A stretch of 64,000 nucleotides of DNA from Sphingomonas sp. SORGH_AS_0950 (GTDB taxonomy: Bacteria > Pseudomonadota > Alphaproteobacteria > Sphingomonadales > Sphingomonadaceae): assembly GCF_030818415.1 (NCBI RefSeq), contig NZ_JAUTAE010000001.1:622501-686500 (forward strand). Reading direction: 5' to 3'. Positions within the stretch are counted from its first letter, which is position 1, and every line of letters begins with the position of its first letter. The notes under the pieces were generated by a model. The model saw only the letters and a program-made list of their open reading frames with translations, did not search any database and was not told the origin of the DNA. Below, piece after piece: positions 55,210 to 63,947 of this stretch. The translations under genes and the position numbers were made by a program.

Positions 55210-55241
55210 AGAGGGGCGGGCCGAGAGGTCCGCCTCTTTTT
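55210..55241 (+). terminator. Probable intrinsic terminator after accD
   Basis: The arm AGAGGGGCGGGCC, a GAGA loop and the arm GGTCCGCCTCT followed by T residues form a GC-rich stem with a small bulge. It lies 43 bases after the accD stop and 24 before folC, so it may end most transcripts before folC or act as an attenuator. Confidence 0.65.
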
Positions 55242-55264
55242 CATTCCCTTCACGAGACCGGCCG

Positions 55265-56584
55265 ATGCCCGATCATGCCCGATCCCAGAACCCCGCCGTG
55301 CAGGCGCAACTCGACCGGCTCTGGTCGCTGTCGCCGGGGGCGGACATATTGGGGCTGGAACGGATCACGACGCTGCTCGCCCGGCTGGGGGATCCACAGC
55401 ATCATCTGCCGCCGGTCTTCCATGTCGCTGGGACCAACGGCAAGGGATCGACCTGTGCCTTTCTGCGTGCCGCGATCGAGGCGTCGGGCCAGGCGGTGCA
55501 TGTCTATTCCAGCCCGCATCTGGTTCGCTTCAACGAGCGTATCCGGCTTGGCGGGCGGTTAATCGACGACACTGAGCTGGCCTCCGTGCTGGATGAGGTG
55601 CTCGACCATGCCGAGGGGATCGGCGCGAGCTTCTTCGAGGTGACGACCGCCGCCGCCTTTCTCTGCTTTGCGCGGACCCCGGCGGCGGCGACCATCGTCG
55701 AAGTAGGCCTGGGCGGACGGCTCGACGCGACCAACATCCTGCCGCCCCCCGCCATATGCGGGATCGCGGCGCTGGGGATCGACCATGAAGCCTTTCTGGG
55801 CAGCAATCTGACGGGCATCGCCCGCGAAAAGGCCGGGATCGCCAAGGCGGGCACCCCGCTGGTGACGATGGACTATGCCCGGCCGTTGCGACAGGCAATC
55901 GCGGAGGTCGCCGAGGCTGCGGGCGCACCGATGCTGGCGCGTGGTGCGGCCTGGTTCAGCCGATCCGATGGCAAGGCCATTCTCTACGAGGACCGGCAGG
56001 GCACGATCACCCTTCCCCGCCCCGGCCTGTCGGGCCCGCACCAGTCGCGCAATCTGGCCTTGGCGGTCGCCATGGCGCGGCATCAGGGGGCGGTGACGAT
56101 CCCCGATAGCGCGCTCCAGGCCGCGGCAAGGCAGGCGTACTGGCCCGCGCGGATGCAGAGGCTGTCGTCCGGCCCGCTGGCGCAGGCGTTGCCCGAGGGA
56201 AGCGAATGCTGGCTGGACGGCGCACACAACCCCTCCGCCGCGACGCCCGTGGCCCGAACGATGGCCGGGTGGAAGGCGCAAGGGCCCTCCGCGCTGGTGC
56301 TGGGCATGCTAGCCAACAAGGATGCCGGGCCCGTCCTGCATAGGCTGGGCACGATGGTGGACCGCGTCGTGACCGTGCCGGTGCCGCATCATGCCTGCCA
56401 CGCGCCCGAGGACCTGGCCGAGCAGGCGCGCCGTCAGGGGCTGTCGGCCGAAGCAGCCACCGATCCGGCCGATGCCTTGGTCCGGATCGCCGGGCATTTC
56501 AACCGCCCCGCCAAGGTTCTGATCGCCGGATCGCTCTATCTGGCGGGGCAGGTGCTGGAAGCCAATGACGAGGTGCCGCAGTGA
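55265..56584 (+). CDS. folC: Dihydrofolate synthase / folylpolyglutamate synthase
   Basis: FolC adds glutamate to dihydropteroate and extends folate polyglutamates. The 439-residue protein has the P-loop HVAGTNGKGSTCAFLRAAIE, the YSSPHLVRFNERIRLGG segment, EVGLGGRLDATN, and the C-terminal ligase domain with WLDGAHNPSAATPVA. Length is normal. The start at 55265 (MPDHARSQNP) follows the terminator-like hairpin; the in-frame start is supported by a purine-rich region, though not strongly. Confidence 0.96.
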   Translation: MPDHARSQNPAVQAQLDRLWSLSPGADILGLERITTLLARLGDPQHHLPPVFHVAGTNGKGSTCAFLRAAIEASGQAVHVYSSPHLVRFNERIRLGGRLIDDTELASVLDEVLDHAEGIGASFFEVTTAAAFLCFARTPAAATIVEVGLGGRLDATNILPPPAICGIAALGIDHEAFLGSNLTGIAREKAGIAKAGTPLVTMDYARPLRQAIAEVAEAAGAPMLARGAAWFSRSDGKAILYEDRQGTITLPRPGLSGPHQSRNLALAVAMARHQGAVTIPDSALQAAARQAYWPARMQRLSSGPLAQALPEGSECWLDGAHNPSAATPVARTMAGWKAQGPSALVLGMLANKDAGPVLHRLGTMVDRVVTVPVPHHACHAPEDLAEQARRQGLSAEAATDPADALVRIAGHFNRPAKVLIAGSLYLAGQVLEANDEVPQ

Positions 56585-56615
56585 TGCGACGAACCGATAA
56601 TGCACCTCGCTTTAT

Positions 56616-56651
56616 TTGCGATTGACTATCAATAGCGGCGGTTTAGCATAA
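56616..56651 (+). promoter_or_regulatory. Promoter with overlapping Fur-like palindrome upstream of the DUF6628 gene
   Basis: TTGCG at 56616 leads into ATTGA-CTA-TCAAT at 56621-56633, an inverted repeat in an AT-rich island that resembles Fur-type boxes of proteobacteria. TTGACT at 56623-56628 can serve as a -35 box, with GCATAA at 56646-56651 as a -10 box at 17-base spacing. A repressor bound to the palindrome would cover the -35 box. Fur is a guess from sequence style. Confidence 0.45.
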
Positions 56652-56676
56652 GCGGGCAAATACGGAGTCCCGCCCG

Positions 56677-57105
56677 ATGGCCGAAACCACCACGCTCGCC
56701 ACTGCCCTGCCCCATATGCTCCCGGCCTGCCCCCATGCCCGGATCGCGTTGTTCGCGATCCGTCGGATGGGCGCGCACGGGCTGGCCGATGCACGGGCCG
56801 CGCATACCCTGTTCACCGTCTTCGGGCAGGATTTTCGCCGCCCGCTTATCCTGATGCGGACGCTGATGGCCGATCTCGCGGCGCATGCCTCGGGCCAGAT
56901 CGCGATCGCGCCGTGCTGCTGCGGGCGGATGACGGCGGCGGAGGCGGCCTTGCTCACCGTCCTGGCGCAGATGGAGGTGGCGCCCGAAAAGGCGCGCTTC
57001 CTGATGAGCGATCTGCTCGGCGCCCGGCGGATCGACGGGGTCCTCGCCAGCGCGGCGGCGGTCAGCGCCGCCTTCGCCGATGAGGGGCGGCCGATCAGCC
57101 TTTGA
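56677..57105 (+). CDS. DUF6628 family protein
   Basis: The 142-residue soluble protein is, as far as I can recall, a member of the DUF6628 family found mainly in sphingomonads. It is mostly helical, with FAIRRMGAHGLADARAAHTL and FTVFGQDFRRPLILMRTLMA, then a striking triple cysteine in IAPCCCGRMTAAEAALL, and ends in an Ala-rich helical region. The three adjacent cysteines suggest metal or cluster binding. A strong AT-rich palindrome overlaps its probable promoter. The last 11 bases overlap the convergent permease gene. Function is unknown. Confidence 0.75.
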   Translation: MAETTTLATALPHMLPACPHARIALFAIRRMGAHGLADARAAHTLFTVFGQDFRRPLILMRTLMADLAAHASGQIAIAPCCCGRMTAAEAALLTVLAQMEVAPEKARFLMSDLLGARRIDGVLASAAAVSAAFADEGRPISL

Positions 57106-58423
57106 CGGCCACGTCGGCGCGGGTGTCGCCTTCCCCCTCGACGCCCGCGCTGCCGATCGAGCGGTCGATCATCCCCGACCGCGCCATCCAGCCGAACAGC
57201 ACGACCCCGGGCAAGGCGATGACGGTGGTCAGCAGGTAGAAATCCACATAGCCGAACCGCTCGACCAGCGCCCCCGCCGTCGTTCCGCTCAGGATACGCC
57301 CCAACACACTGGTCGCGGCCGAGATCAGGGCATATTGCGCGGCGGTGAAACGCAGATCGGTCAAGGCCGAGAAATAGGCGACCAGCGTGACGCCGCCGAT
57401 CCCGCTCGCGAAATTCTCGAACCCGATCGCGCCCGCCATGCCCAGGTTGCTGTGCCCCGCCGCCGCCAGCCCGGCGAAGGACAGGTTGGACACCGCCATC
57501 AGCACCAGGCTGATCATCACCGATCGCTTCATGCCCAGCCGGGCATAGAGAATGCCGCCGACGAACACGCCGACCAGCAGCGCCCAGAAACCGACCCCGA
57601 CGTCGTAAAAGGCGATCTCGTCCTTGGAAAAGCCCAGATCGTTGAACAGCAGGCGGAAGGTCAGATTGGCCAGCGTGTCCCCGATCTTGTGGACCAGGAT
57701 GAAGGCCAGCACGAGAACCGCACCCTGCCGCCGAAAGAACTCGGCAAAGGGGCCGACGACCGCGCGAACGATCCCCTCGGCCGGGCGGCGCGCGGTGATT
57801 TCGGCATGCCGCGCGGGCTCACCCATGATCACCGCGGTCAGCAGCGCGGGCAGCGCGAAGGCGCAGCTGACGATATAGGCGATGCTCCACCCCGCCCGCG
57901 CCGCGATCACCAGCGACAGAGAGGCGACCAGCGCCGATCCGATGCGCCAGCCATATTGCCCCATGCCCGCGCCGACGCCCAGCTGGCGCGGCTCCAGCAA
58001 TTCGATGCGATAGGCGTCGATCACGATGTCGAAGGTCGCACCGGCAATGCCCAGCGCGATCGCGGCCATGGCGGTCTGCGCCAGCGAGACGCGGGGGTCC
58101 GAAAGCCCCAGTCCGACAGCCGCCGCACAGACGAGCGCGGCGACGACGAACAGCCAGGATACGCGTTGGCCAAAACGGTGCAGGACGGGGATCTTCACCC
58201 CCTCGACGATCCAGGCCCACAGCCATTTGAGATTATAGGCCAGGATGACCAGCGCGAAGGCGGTGACACTCTTCTTCTCGATCCCCGCCTCCGCCAAGCG
58301 GCTCGCCAGGGTCGCGTTGATCATGGTCAGCGGAAAGGCGGAGGATATGCCGAGCGCCAATGCGGCGAGCGGCGCCGGTTCGATATAGGGCCGTACCGCA
58401 TCCACCCAACGCCCACTCGCCAT
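57095..58423 (-). CDS. AmpG-like MFS permease
   Basis: The 442-residue protein has about twelve to fourteen membrane helices and the AmpG-type features: the first helix region ALGISSAFPLTMINATLASR, then LKWLWAWIVEGVKIPVLHRF in the second to third helix loop, and DIVIDAYRIELL. AmpG imports anhydromuropeptides for cell wall recycling and beta-lactamase induction. ATG 58423 (MASGRWVDAVRPY) is chosen; the longer frame adds a basic leader of doubtful use. No recycling gene lies nearby, so the substrate is inferred. Confidence 0.85.
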   Translation of the reverse strand: MASGRWVDAVRPYIEPAPLAALALGISSAFPLTMINATLASRLAEAGIEKKSVTAFALVILAYNLKWLWAWIVEGVKIPVLHRFGQRVSWLFVVAALVCAAAVGLGLSDPRVSLAQTAMAAIALGIAGATFDIVIDAYRIELLEPRQLGVGAGMGQYGWRIGSALVASLSLVIAARAGWSIAYIVSCAFALPALLTAVIMGEPARHAEITARRPAEGIVRAVVGPFAEFFRRQGAVLVLAFILVHKIGDTLANLTFRLLFNDLGFSKDEIAFYDVGVGFWALLVGVFVGGILYARLGMKRSVMISLVLMAVSNLSFAGLAAAGHSNLGMAGAIGFENFASGIGGVTLVAYFSALTDLRFTAAQYALISAATSVLGRILSGTTAGALVERFGYVDFYLLTTVIALPGVVLFGWMARSGMIDRSIGSAGVEGEGDTRADVAVKG

Positions 58424-58506
58424 ACCCGATCCGTTTCGCCTCGACTGCAAAGCGCGGACCGTAGAGGGCTTGGCCGATGGGGGCAATGTCGCCGATGACG
58501 GCGGTG

Positions 58507-58938
58507 TCAGGCGCTCGCGAACAGGCGGAAGCCCGCGGGCAGACGGCTCGGCGGCTTGCCGGTCCGGCGCTCCTCGATGACCGTGATCGCACCCAGCAGC
58601 TCGCGCGGTCCATAGGGCTTCATGAGGATGCCCTCGGCCAGTCCGTCCGCCTCGTCGGGCGGCGTTCCGGTCAGGAAGAGCACGGGTATGCCCCGCGCCC
58701 GTGCCGCGCGCGCCACATCGAGTCCGCTGCCGTCGGCGAGCCGGACATCGGCCAGGACGAGGTCTATAGGCGTGTCCCCCTCGATCAGCGTCACCGCCTT
58801 GCTGGCCCGGTCGACGGTCGCGACGACCTCATAATCGGCGTCGGTCAGGACATGTTCGGTGTCGAACGCGACCAGCGGCTCGTCTTCGACCACCAACAGC
58901 TTGGTCAGCTGTCGCTTCTTTCGCCCGAAGAGTCTCAT
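58507..58938 (-). CDS. Single-domain response regulator (receiver only)
   Basis: The 143-residue protein consists of a short basic leader (MRLFGRKKRQ) and one CheY-like receiver domain with the acidic pair in VVEDEP, phospho-acceptor D64 in VLADVRLADG, Thr in FLTGTPP and Lys in LMKPYG. No output domain is attached, so it must signal by protein contact, for example in a phosphorelay. The nearest kinases in the window are NtrB and NtrY, far away, so its partner lies elsewhere. It is divergent from the pseudouridine synthase. Confidence 0.9.
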   Translation of the reverse strand: MRLFGRKKRQLTKLLVVEDEPLVAFDTEHVLTDADYEVVATVDRASKAVTLIEGDTPIDLVLADVRLADGSGLDVARAARARGIPVLFLTGTPPDEADGLAEGILMKPYGPRELLGAITVIEERRTGKPPSRLPAGFRLFASA

Positions 58939-59044
58939 CCCGTATCGGCCCGTCTTTCTTGCCCGCTCTTGCGCCTAACGCATTGTCGGGGGAAACGACG
59001 CAAATATTTTCCTTTGCGCGACACCCTATGTATCAGCGTGGATC

Positions 59045-60439
59045 ATGACACCAGAACAACGTATCGCCAAGCTGCTTGCCCGGGCCGGAGTCGCCTCGCG
59101 CCGGGAAGTCGAGCGGATGATCGCCGAGGGTCGGATCGCGCTGAACGGCACGACGATCGACACGCCTGCGACGCTGCTTTCCTCGCTCGACGGAGTGACG
59201 GTCGACGGCCAACCGGTCGCCGCGCCCGAACCCACGCGGCTGTTCCTCTACAACAAGCCCAACGGCCTGTTGGTGACCGAACGCGATCCCGCCGGGCGGC
59301 CGACCATCTATGACCGTCTGCCCGCCGGGCTTCCCCGCCTCGTGCCGGTCGGTCGGCTCGACCTCAATACCGAGGGGCTGCTGCTGCTGACCACCGATGG
59401 CGGCTTCAAGCGCCAGCTGGAACTGCCCGCGACCGGGGTGGAACGGACCTATCGCGCACGCGCCTATGGCGACGTCACCCAGGCGCAGCTCGAGGATCTG
59501 ATCCACGGGGTCGAGATCGACGGTATCCGCTATGGCCAGATCGACGCCAATCTGGAGCGTCGCACGGGCGCTAATGTCTGGATCGAGATGACCTTGCGCG
59601 AGGGCAAGAATCGCGAGGTCAGGCGCGTCCTCGAACATCTGGGCCTCCAGGTCAGCCGCCTGATCCGCCTGCGCTATGGCCCCTTCGTCCTGGACGATCT
59701 GCCGGTCGGCGAGATCGGCGAGGTCAAGGGCGCGCAGATCGTCGAGTTCCGCAAGACCCTGCTGGGCGGCATCCCCGCCGATGCCGTCCGCCCGACGCCC
59801 CGCGCCGGTTTCCGCACACCGCCCACGAATGCCAAGCCGGAACGCCCGGCCCGGCCCGAGGCGCGGCGCACGGCGGACCAGGATGCCACGCCCCGGCGCG
59901 ACGCCAAGCCTCGCGCTTCGACACCGTTCGGCGAGCGCGCGCGTCCCGGTGCGCCACGCTCCGGCGACCGGCAAGAGCGTTCCTTCCGCCCGCGATCCGA
60001 AAACGCCCCGTCGGGGCGCGGTGGGCGTGACGAGCGTCCTGCCCGTGGCGAACGGCCGTCCGGGGGGGAGCGTCCCTTTCGCTCCCGGTCGGATGCCGGA
60101 CCGAGCGGGCGCGGCGTTCGCGAGGATCGGCCCGCACGGGGCAGCGAACGTCCCTTCCGGTCGCGTCCGGATGCCGGACCCACGGGACGTGGCGCTCGTG
60201 ACGAAAGACCCGCGCGTGGCGGCGAACGCCCCCCTGGAGGGGATCGTTCGTTCCGGGCGCGGTCCGACGCGGCGCCCTCGGCGCAGGGCGGTCGCAACGA
60301 GCGGCCCCCACGTGACGAGCGTCCCTCGGGCGGTGATCGGCCGTCGCGGGGTCCGCGACCGCCCGCACCATCGGGCGGCGGACGCCCCTTTGGCGGTGGG
60401 CGTAACGGACGGCCCGGTCGTCCGGGAGGAAATCGCTGA
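59045..60439 (+). CDS. RsuA/RluB-type pseudouridine synthase with long RG-rich tail
   Basis: Residues 1-60 form an S4 RNA-binding domain and 65-240 the RsuA/RluB catalytic domain with the catalytic Asp in GRLDLNTEGLL (D106), so the enzyme should convert uridine to pseudouridine in rRNA (23S or 16S). The remaining 220 residues are low-complexity Arg/Gly/Pro/Ser/Glu sequence containing four imperfect repeats (about residues 314-433) and a terminal GGG-rich stretch, giving 464 residues where E. coli RluB and RsuA have about 290 and 230. The tail is probably disordered and RNA-binding. The stop shares a base with the rsmD start. Confidence 0.93.
   Translation: MTPEQRIAKLLARAGVASRREVERMIAEGRIALNGTTIDTPATLLSSLDGVTVDGQPVAAPEPTRLFLYNKPNGLLVTERDPAGRPTIYDRLPAGLPRLVPVGRLDLNTEGLLLLTTDGGFKRQLELPATGVERTYRARAYGDVTQAQLEDLIHGVEIDGIRYGQIDANLERRTGANVWIEMTLREGKNREVRRVLEHLGLQVSRLIRLRYGPFVLDDLPVGEIGEVKGAQIVEFRKTLLGGIPADAVRPTPRAGFRTPPTNAKPERPARPEARRTADQDATPRRDAKPRASTPFGERARPGAPRSGDRQERSFRPRSENAPSGRGGRDERPARGERPSGGERPFRSRSDAGPSGRGVREDRPARGSERPFRSRPDAGPTGRGARDERPARGGERPPGGDRSFRARSDAAPSAQGGRNERPPRDERPSGGDRPSRGPRPPAPSGGGRPFGGGRNGRPGRPGGNR
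59984..60343 (+). repeat. Four imperfect in-frame repeats encoding RG-rich units
   Basis: Four tandem units of 31, 26, 32 and 31 codons share the pattern F-R-x-R-(S/P)-(D/E)-x-x-P-(S/T)-x-x-G-x-R-(D/N/E)-(E/D)-R-P-x-R followed by a variable (G)ERP-x-GG-(E/D)-R-(P/S). They lie inside the pseudouridine synthase tail. Differences in length show unit gain or loss by slippage or recombination. Confidence 0.8.
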
Positions 60440-60975
60440 TGCGCGTCATTGCCGGAGAGTGGCGGGGCCGCCCGCTGGTCGCGCCCAAGGGTGACGTCAC
60501 CCGCCCGACCGCAGATCGCACGCGCGAGGCCCTGTTCTCGATGCTGGCGGCGCGGCTGGGCGATTTCGAGGGGCTGGCGGTCGGCGACTTCTTCGCGGGA
60601 TCGGGTGCGCTGGGGATCGAGGCGCTGTCGCGCGGCGCGGCGTCCTGCCTGTTCGTCGAGCAGGATCGCGGGGCGTTGGACGCGCTACGCGCCAATCTCG
60701 CCAAGCTGGGCGCGACGGGCGATGTCCGGGCGACCTCGGTGCTGGCGCTGGGCCCCGCGCGCCAGCCGCTCGACCTGATCCTGATGGACCCGCCTTATGG
60801 CACCGGCGCGGGCGTCGTGGCGCTCGACAAGCTGACCCGGCTGGGCTGGGTGGCGGCGGGCACCTGGATCAGCATCGAGACGGCCAAGCAGGAAGAGATC
60901 GACCTGCCGGGCTTCGTCGTCGACGCCTCGCGCGTCCATGGCAAGGCACGGTTGACCCTGTTGCGTCAGGGCTGA
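60439..60975 (+). CDS. rsmD: 16S rRNA (guanine966-N2)-methyltransferase RsmD
   Basis: RsmD methylates G966 of 16S rRNA with SAM. The 178-residue protein starts with the family pattern MRVIAGEWRGRPLVAPKGD and RPTADRTREALFSML, has the SAM-binding FFAGSGALGIEALSRGA and the catalytic motif ILMDPPYGTG. It is coupled to the pseudouridine synthase by a TGATG junction, giving a two-gene rRNA modification unit. The final 10 bases overlap the convergent MHS permease. Confidence 0.95.
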   Translation: MRVIAGEWRGRPLVAPKGDVTRPTADRTREALFSMLAARLGDFEGLAVGDFFAGSGALGIEALSRGAASCLFVEQDRGALDALRANLAKLGATGDVRATSVLALGPARQPLDLILMDPPYGTGAGVVALDKLTRLGWVAAGTWISIETAKQEEIDLPGFVVDASRVHGKARLTLLRQG

Positions 60976-62240
60976 GCCAGGCTCCGCCCCCGCATCAACG
61001 CCAGCCCGGCGAGGCTGAGCAGGCCCGCGGCGACCAGATAGCCGCCGACCCAGTTCAGCCCGCCGCGCTCGGTCAGCGCCTGCGCCGCGATCGGCGCCAG
61101 CGCGCCGCCGATGATCCCGCCCAGATTGAAGGTCATCGAGACGCCGGTATAGCGCACCCCCGCCGGAAACAGCGCGGGCAGCCAGCCGCCCAGCGGGCCA
61201 TAGGCGAACCCCATCACGAACAGCGCCGCCGCCAGCCACACGAAGACGATCGCCAGCGATCCCGATCCCAGCATCGGCCCCATTGCGACGCCGACCAGCG
61301 CACATCCGGCAAAGCCCAGCGCCAGCATCATGGGCGCACCACGGCGATCGGCCATCACGCTCGACACCACGACGCCCAGCGCCAGGAACAGGATCGCGAC
61401 GAGCTGGACGCCCAGGAACGCCTCACGCGGATAGCCAAGGGCGCTGGTGCCATAGCCCAGCGCGAAGGCGGTCGCGAGGTAGAAGACGGCGAAACAGGCG
61501 ATCACCCCACCCGTCCCCGCCAGCAGCGCACGGCCATGTCCCTGCAACAACGTCGCGATCGGCACGCGCGGCAGGGCCTCGGTCCGCTTGGCCTCGGCAA
61601 AATCCGGTGTCTCGGTCAGCCGCAGGCGAACCCACAGGCCGAGCATCACCAGCACCGCGCTGGCCAGGAACGGCAGTCGCCAGCCCCAGGCGCGGAATTG
61701 CGCATCGGTCAGGACGAGTCCGAGGAGCAGGAAAAAGCCGTTCGCCAGGATGAAGCCGACCGGCGCGCCAAGCGGGGGGAACATGCCCCAGGTGTTGCGA
61801 CGCCCCGGCGGCGCATTCTCCACCGCCAGCAGCGCCGCGCCACCCCATTCGCCGCCCAGCCCCAGACCTTGGCCCAATCGGGCGATGCACAGCAGCAACG
61901 GGGCGATCCAGCCCGCCTGCGCATAGGTCGGCAGGAAGGCGATGGCGACGGTCGATCCGCCCATCAGCATCAGGCTGACCACCAGCGTCGACTTGCGCCC
62001 GACCCGGTCGCCGAAGTGACCAAAGGCGATCGCGCCAACCGGCCGCGCGACGAAGGCGAGCCCGAAACTGGCATAGGACAACAGCAATTGCGCCGCCGCC
62101 GAGGAGGCCGGGAAGAAGAGCGGGCCGAACACCAGCGCCGCCGCTGTCGCATAGATATAGAAATCGTAGAACTCGACCGCCGTCCCGGTCAGGCTGGCCA
62201 GCAGGATATGGCGGTGCGAAGGTGTCGAGGCACGGGTCAT
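60966..62240 (-). CDS. MHS-family MFS transporter (metabolite:proton symporter)
   Basis: The 424-residue protein has twelve membrane helices and the metabolite:H+ symporter hallmarks: GTAVEFYDFYIYATAAALVF in helix 1, GHFGDRVGRKSTLVVSL in the loop 2-3 motif, RLGQGLGLGGEWGGAALLAV in helix 4 and VRLRLTETPDFAEAKR in the central loop. Relatives transport proline/betaine, shikimate, alpha-ketoglutarate or citrate; the substrate here cannot be named. The gene stands alone, convergent with rsmD. Confidence 0.9.
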   Translation of the reverse strand: MTRASTPSHRHILLASLTGTAVEFYDFYIYATAAALVFGPLFFPASSAAAQLLLSYASFGLAFVARPVGAIAFGHFGDRVGRKSTLVVSLMLMGGSTVAIAFLPTYAQAGWIAPLLLCIARLGQGLGLGGEWGGAALLAVENAPPGRRNTWGMFPPLGAPVGFILANGFFLLLGLVLTDAQFRAWGWRLPFLASAVLVMLGLWVRLRLTETPDFAEAKRTEALPRVPIATLLQGHGRALLAGTGGVIACFAVFYLATAFALGYGTSALGYPREAFLGVQLVAILFLALGVVVSSVMADRRGAPMMLALGFAGCALVGVAMGPMLGSGSLAIVFVWLAAALFVMGFAYGPLGGWLPALFPAGVRYTGVSMTFNLGGIIGGALAPIAAQALTERGGLNWVGGYLVAAGLLSLAGLALMRGRSLAQP

Positions 62241-62306
62241 CCGCCCGCTGTGGCAGAAGCCAAATGCCGCCGTAAAGACCTATCCGCCGCGACCCGGCGG
62301 GCCGGA

Positions 62307-63947
62307 TCAGCCCGCCAGCACCTCGGTCAGCTTCAGCAACAGCCAATAGAGCGTGCCCGACAGCAGCATCGCGACCGGCAGGGTCATGATCCAGGCGAGC
62401 GCCATGTTGCGGATCGTCCGCGCCTGGAGCCCGGCGCCATTGGCGACCGAGGCACCGGCGACGCCGGAGGACAGGATATGCGTGGTCGACACCGGCCGCC
62501 CCAGCTGGTCGGCGAGCAGGATCGTCGCCGCCGTCATCAGCTCGGCCGCCGCACCCATGCCATAGGTCAGATGCGTCTTGCCGATCCGCTCGCCGACCGT
62601 GACCACGATCCGCCGCCAGCCGACCATCGTCCCCAGGCCCAGCGCCAGGGCGACCGTGATCTTCACCCAGAGCGGGATATAGCGGGTGCCGCGCTCCAGC
62701 TGCTTGGCATAGCCGTTGAGCGACTCGATCTGGCCGGCGGTGAAACGGCTCTTGGCGCCTTCGTCCTTGGTCACCATCCGGGTGGTATCGAGAACCAAGT
62801 ACATGTCGTTGCGCAGATTGGGAACGATCGCCGCCGGTACGCGGCTGAGCGTGCCGTAATCGGCGATCCGCTCGCCGATGTCGTGCGACAGGACCGACAG
62901 GCCTTCATAGACCTGCGGCGTATCGATCGCCTTGGCGCGCACGCCATCGACGACGGCGGCGCGGGCCTGGTCCAGTGGGACCACATGGCCGGTGCCGTGC
63001 GCGGCATAGGCGGCGGAGGCGATGTCGGCGCTGCGGACAAAGGCGGCCATCGCACTTTCGGGCAGCGTCCGGTTGAGCGCATAGGCGGTGGGCGCGCAGC
63101 CGATCAGGATCAGCATGATCAGGCCCATCCCCTTCTGCCCGTCATTGCCGCCATGCGCGAAGCTGACCGCCGTGCAGGTGAAGATCAGCAGCGCCCGGAT
63201 GCCGCGCGGCGGGGGCGTATCGCCCTCGGGTTCGCGATACAGGCGGTCGTCGCGGAAAAAGCGCTTCATGACGAGGAGCAGCATCAGCGCACCGGCAAAG
63301 CCGATCAGCGGACTGAACAGCAGCGCGGAGAGGACCTTCCGCACCTGCTCCATGTCGACGCCCGATGTGCCGGGGATACTGGACAAAAGCTGGTTGGCGA
63401 GGCCGACTCCCAGGATCGATCCGATCAGCGCGTGGCTGGACGAATTGGGCAGCCCCACCGCCCAGGTCGCCAGATTCCAGATCACCGCCGCCAGTAGCAG
63501 CGCGAAGATCATCGCGAACCCGCCCGCCGATCCGACATGCAGCATCAGGTCGATCGGCAGCAGGGTGATGATCGAATAGGCGACCGCGCCGGTGGAGGTG
63601 ACGACGCCCAGGAAGTTGAAGAAACCCGACCATATGACGGCCACCGGCGCGGGCAGCGAATGGGTATAGATCACCGTCGCCACCGCATTGGCGGTATCGT
63701 GGAAGCCGTTGACGAACTCGAACCCCAACGCGATCAGCAGGGCCAGGCCCAGAAAGGCGAAGACACCGACCGCCATCGGCTCGCCGACCCGCGCCGTATC
63801 GCTCAGGATGCTGACCCCCGCATAGGCCAGGCCGCCGACGATCAGCGCGAGGAAAATCCACCGCCCCGACGGATGCAGCGACGCATCGAGCTTCGGTCCA
63901 CGAATGCGAGATTCGGATTCCCCGCCGGCAAGCGCATAAGGTGTCAT
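62307..63947 (-). CDS. PiT family inorganic phosphate transporter
   Basis: The 546-residue membrane protein has duplicated PiT (PHO4) halves. The N-terminal half has GFEFVNGFHDTANAVATVIY and GLPNSSSHALIGSILGVGLA, and the C-terminal half LGRPVSTTHILSSGVAGASV. A large hydrophilic loop of about 140 residues separates them, which makes it longer than E. coli PitA (499). PiT proteins co-transport metal phosphate with protons or sodium. ATG 63947 is used; an in-frame GTG at 63968 is possible. The remaining 53 bases to the window edge show nothing. Confidence 0.93.
   Translation of the reverse strand: MTPYALAGGESESRIRGPKLDASLHPSGRWIFLALIVGGLAYAGVSILSDTARVGEPMAVGVFAFLGLALLIALGFEFVNGFHDTANAVATVIYTHSLPAPVAVIWSGFFNFLGVVTSTGAVAYSIITLLPIDLMLHVGSAGGFAMIFALLLAAVIWNLATWAVGLPNSSSHALIGSILGVGLANQLLSSIPGTSGVDMEQVRKVLSALLFSPLIGFAGALMLLLVMKRFFRDDRLYREPEGDTPPPRGIRALLIFTCTAVSFAHGGNDGQKGMGLIMLILIGCAPTAYALNRTLPESAMAAFVRSADIASAAYAAHGTGHVVPLDQARAAVVDGVRAKAIDTPQVYEGLSVLSHDIGERIADYGTLSRVPAAIVPNLRNDMYLVLDTTRMVTKDEGAKSRFTAGQIESLNGYAKQLERGTRYIPLWVKITVALALGLGTMVGWRRIVVTVGERIGKTHLTYGMGAAAELMTAATILLADQLGRPVSTTHILSSGVAGASVANGAGLQARTIRNMALAWIMTLPVAMLLSGTLYWLLLKLTEVLAG

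Noticed and set aside
58939..59044. Possible EcfG-type general stress promoter (GGAA...GTT) in front of the receiver-only regulator
   Set aside because: The GGAA and GTT elements on the minus strand are either 12 or about 26 bases apart, not the 16-17 needed.
59984..60343. Repeats in the pseudouridine synthase gene as a CRISPR array or noncoding repeat
   Set aside because: The units are in frame, degenerate at DNA level and encode one continuous RG-rich tail, with no spacers of equal length.
61536..63497. Plus-strand frame of about 650 codons opposite the two permease genes
   Set aside because: The translation is Arg/Gln/Asp/His-rich without domains and is antisense to two recognisable membrane transporters.
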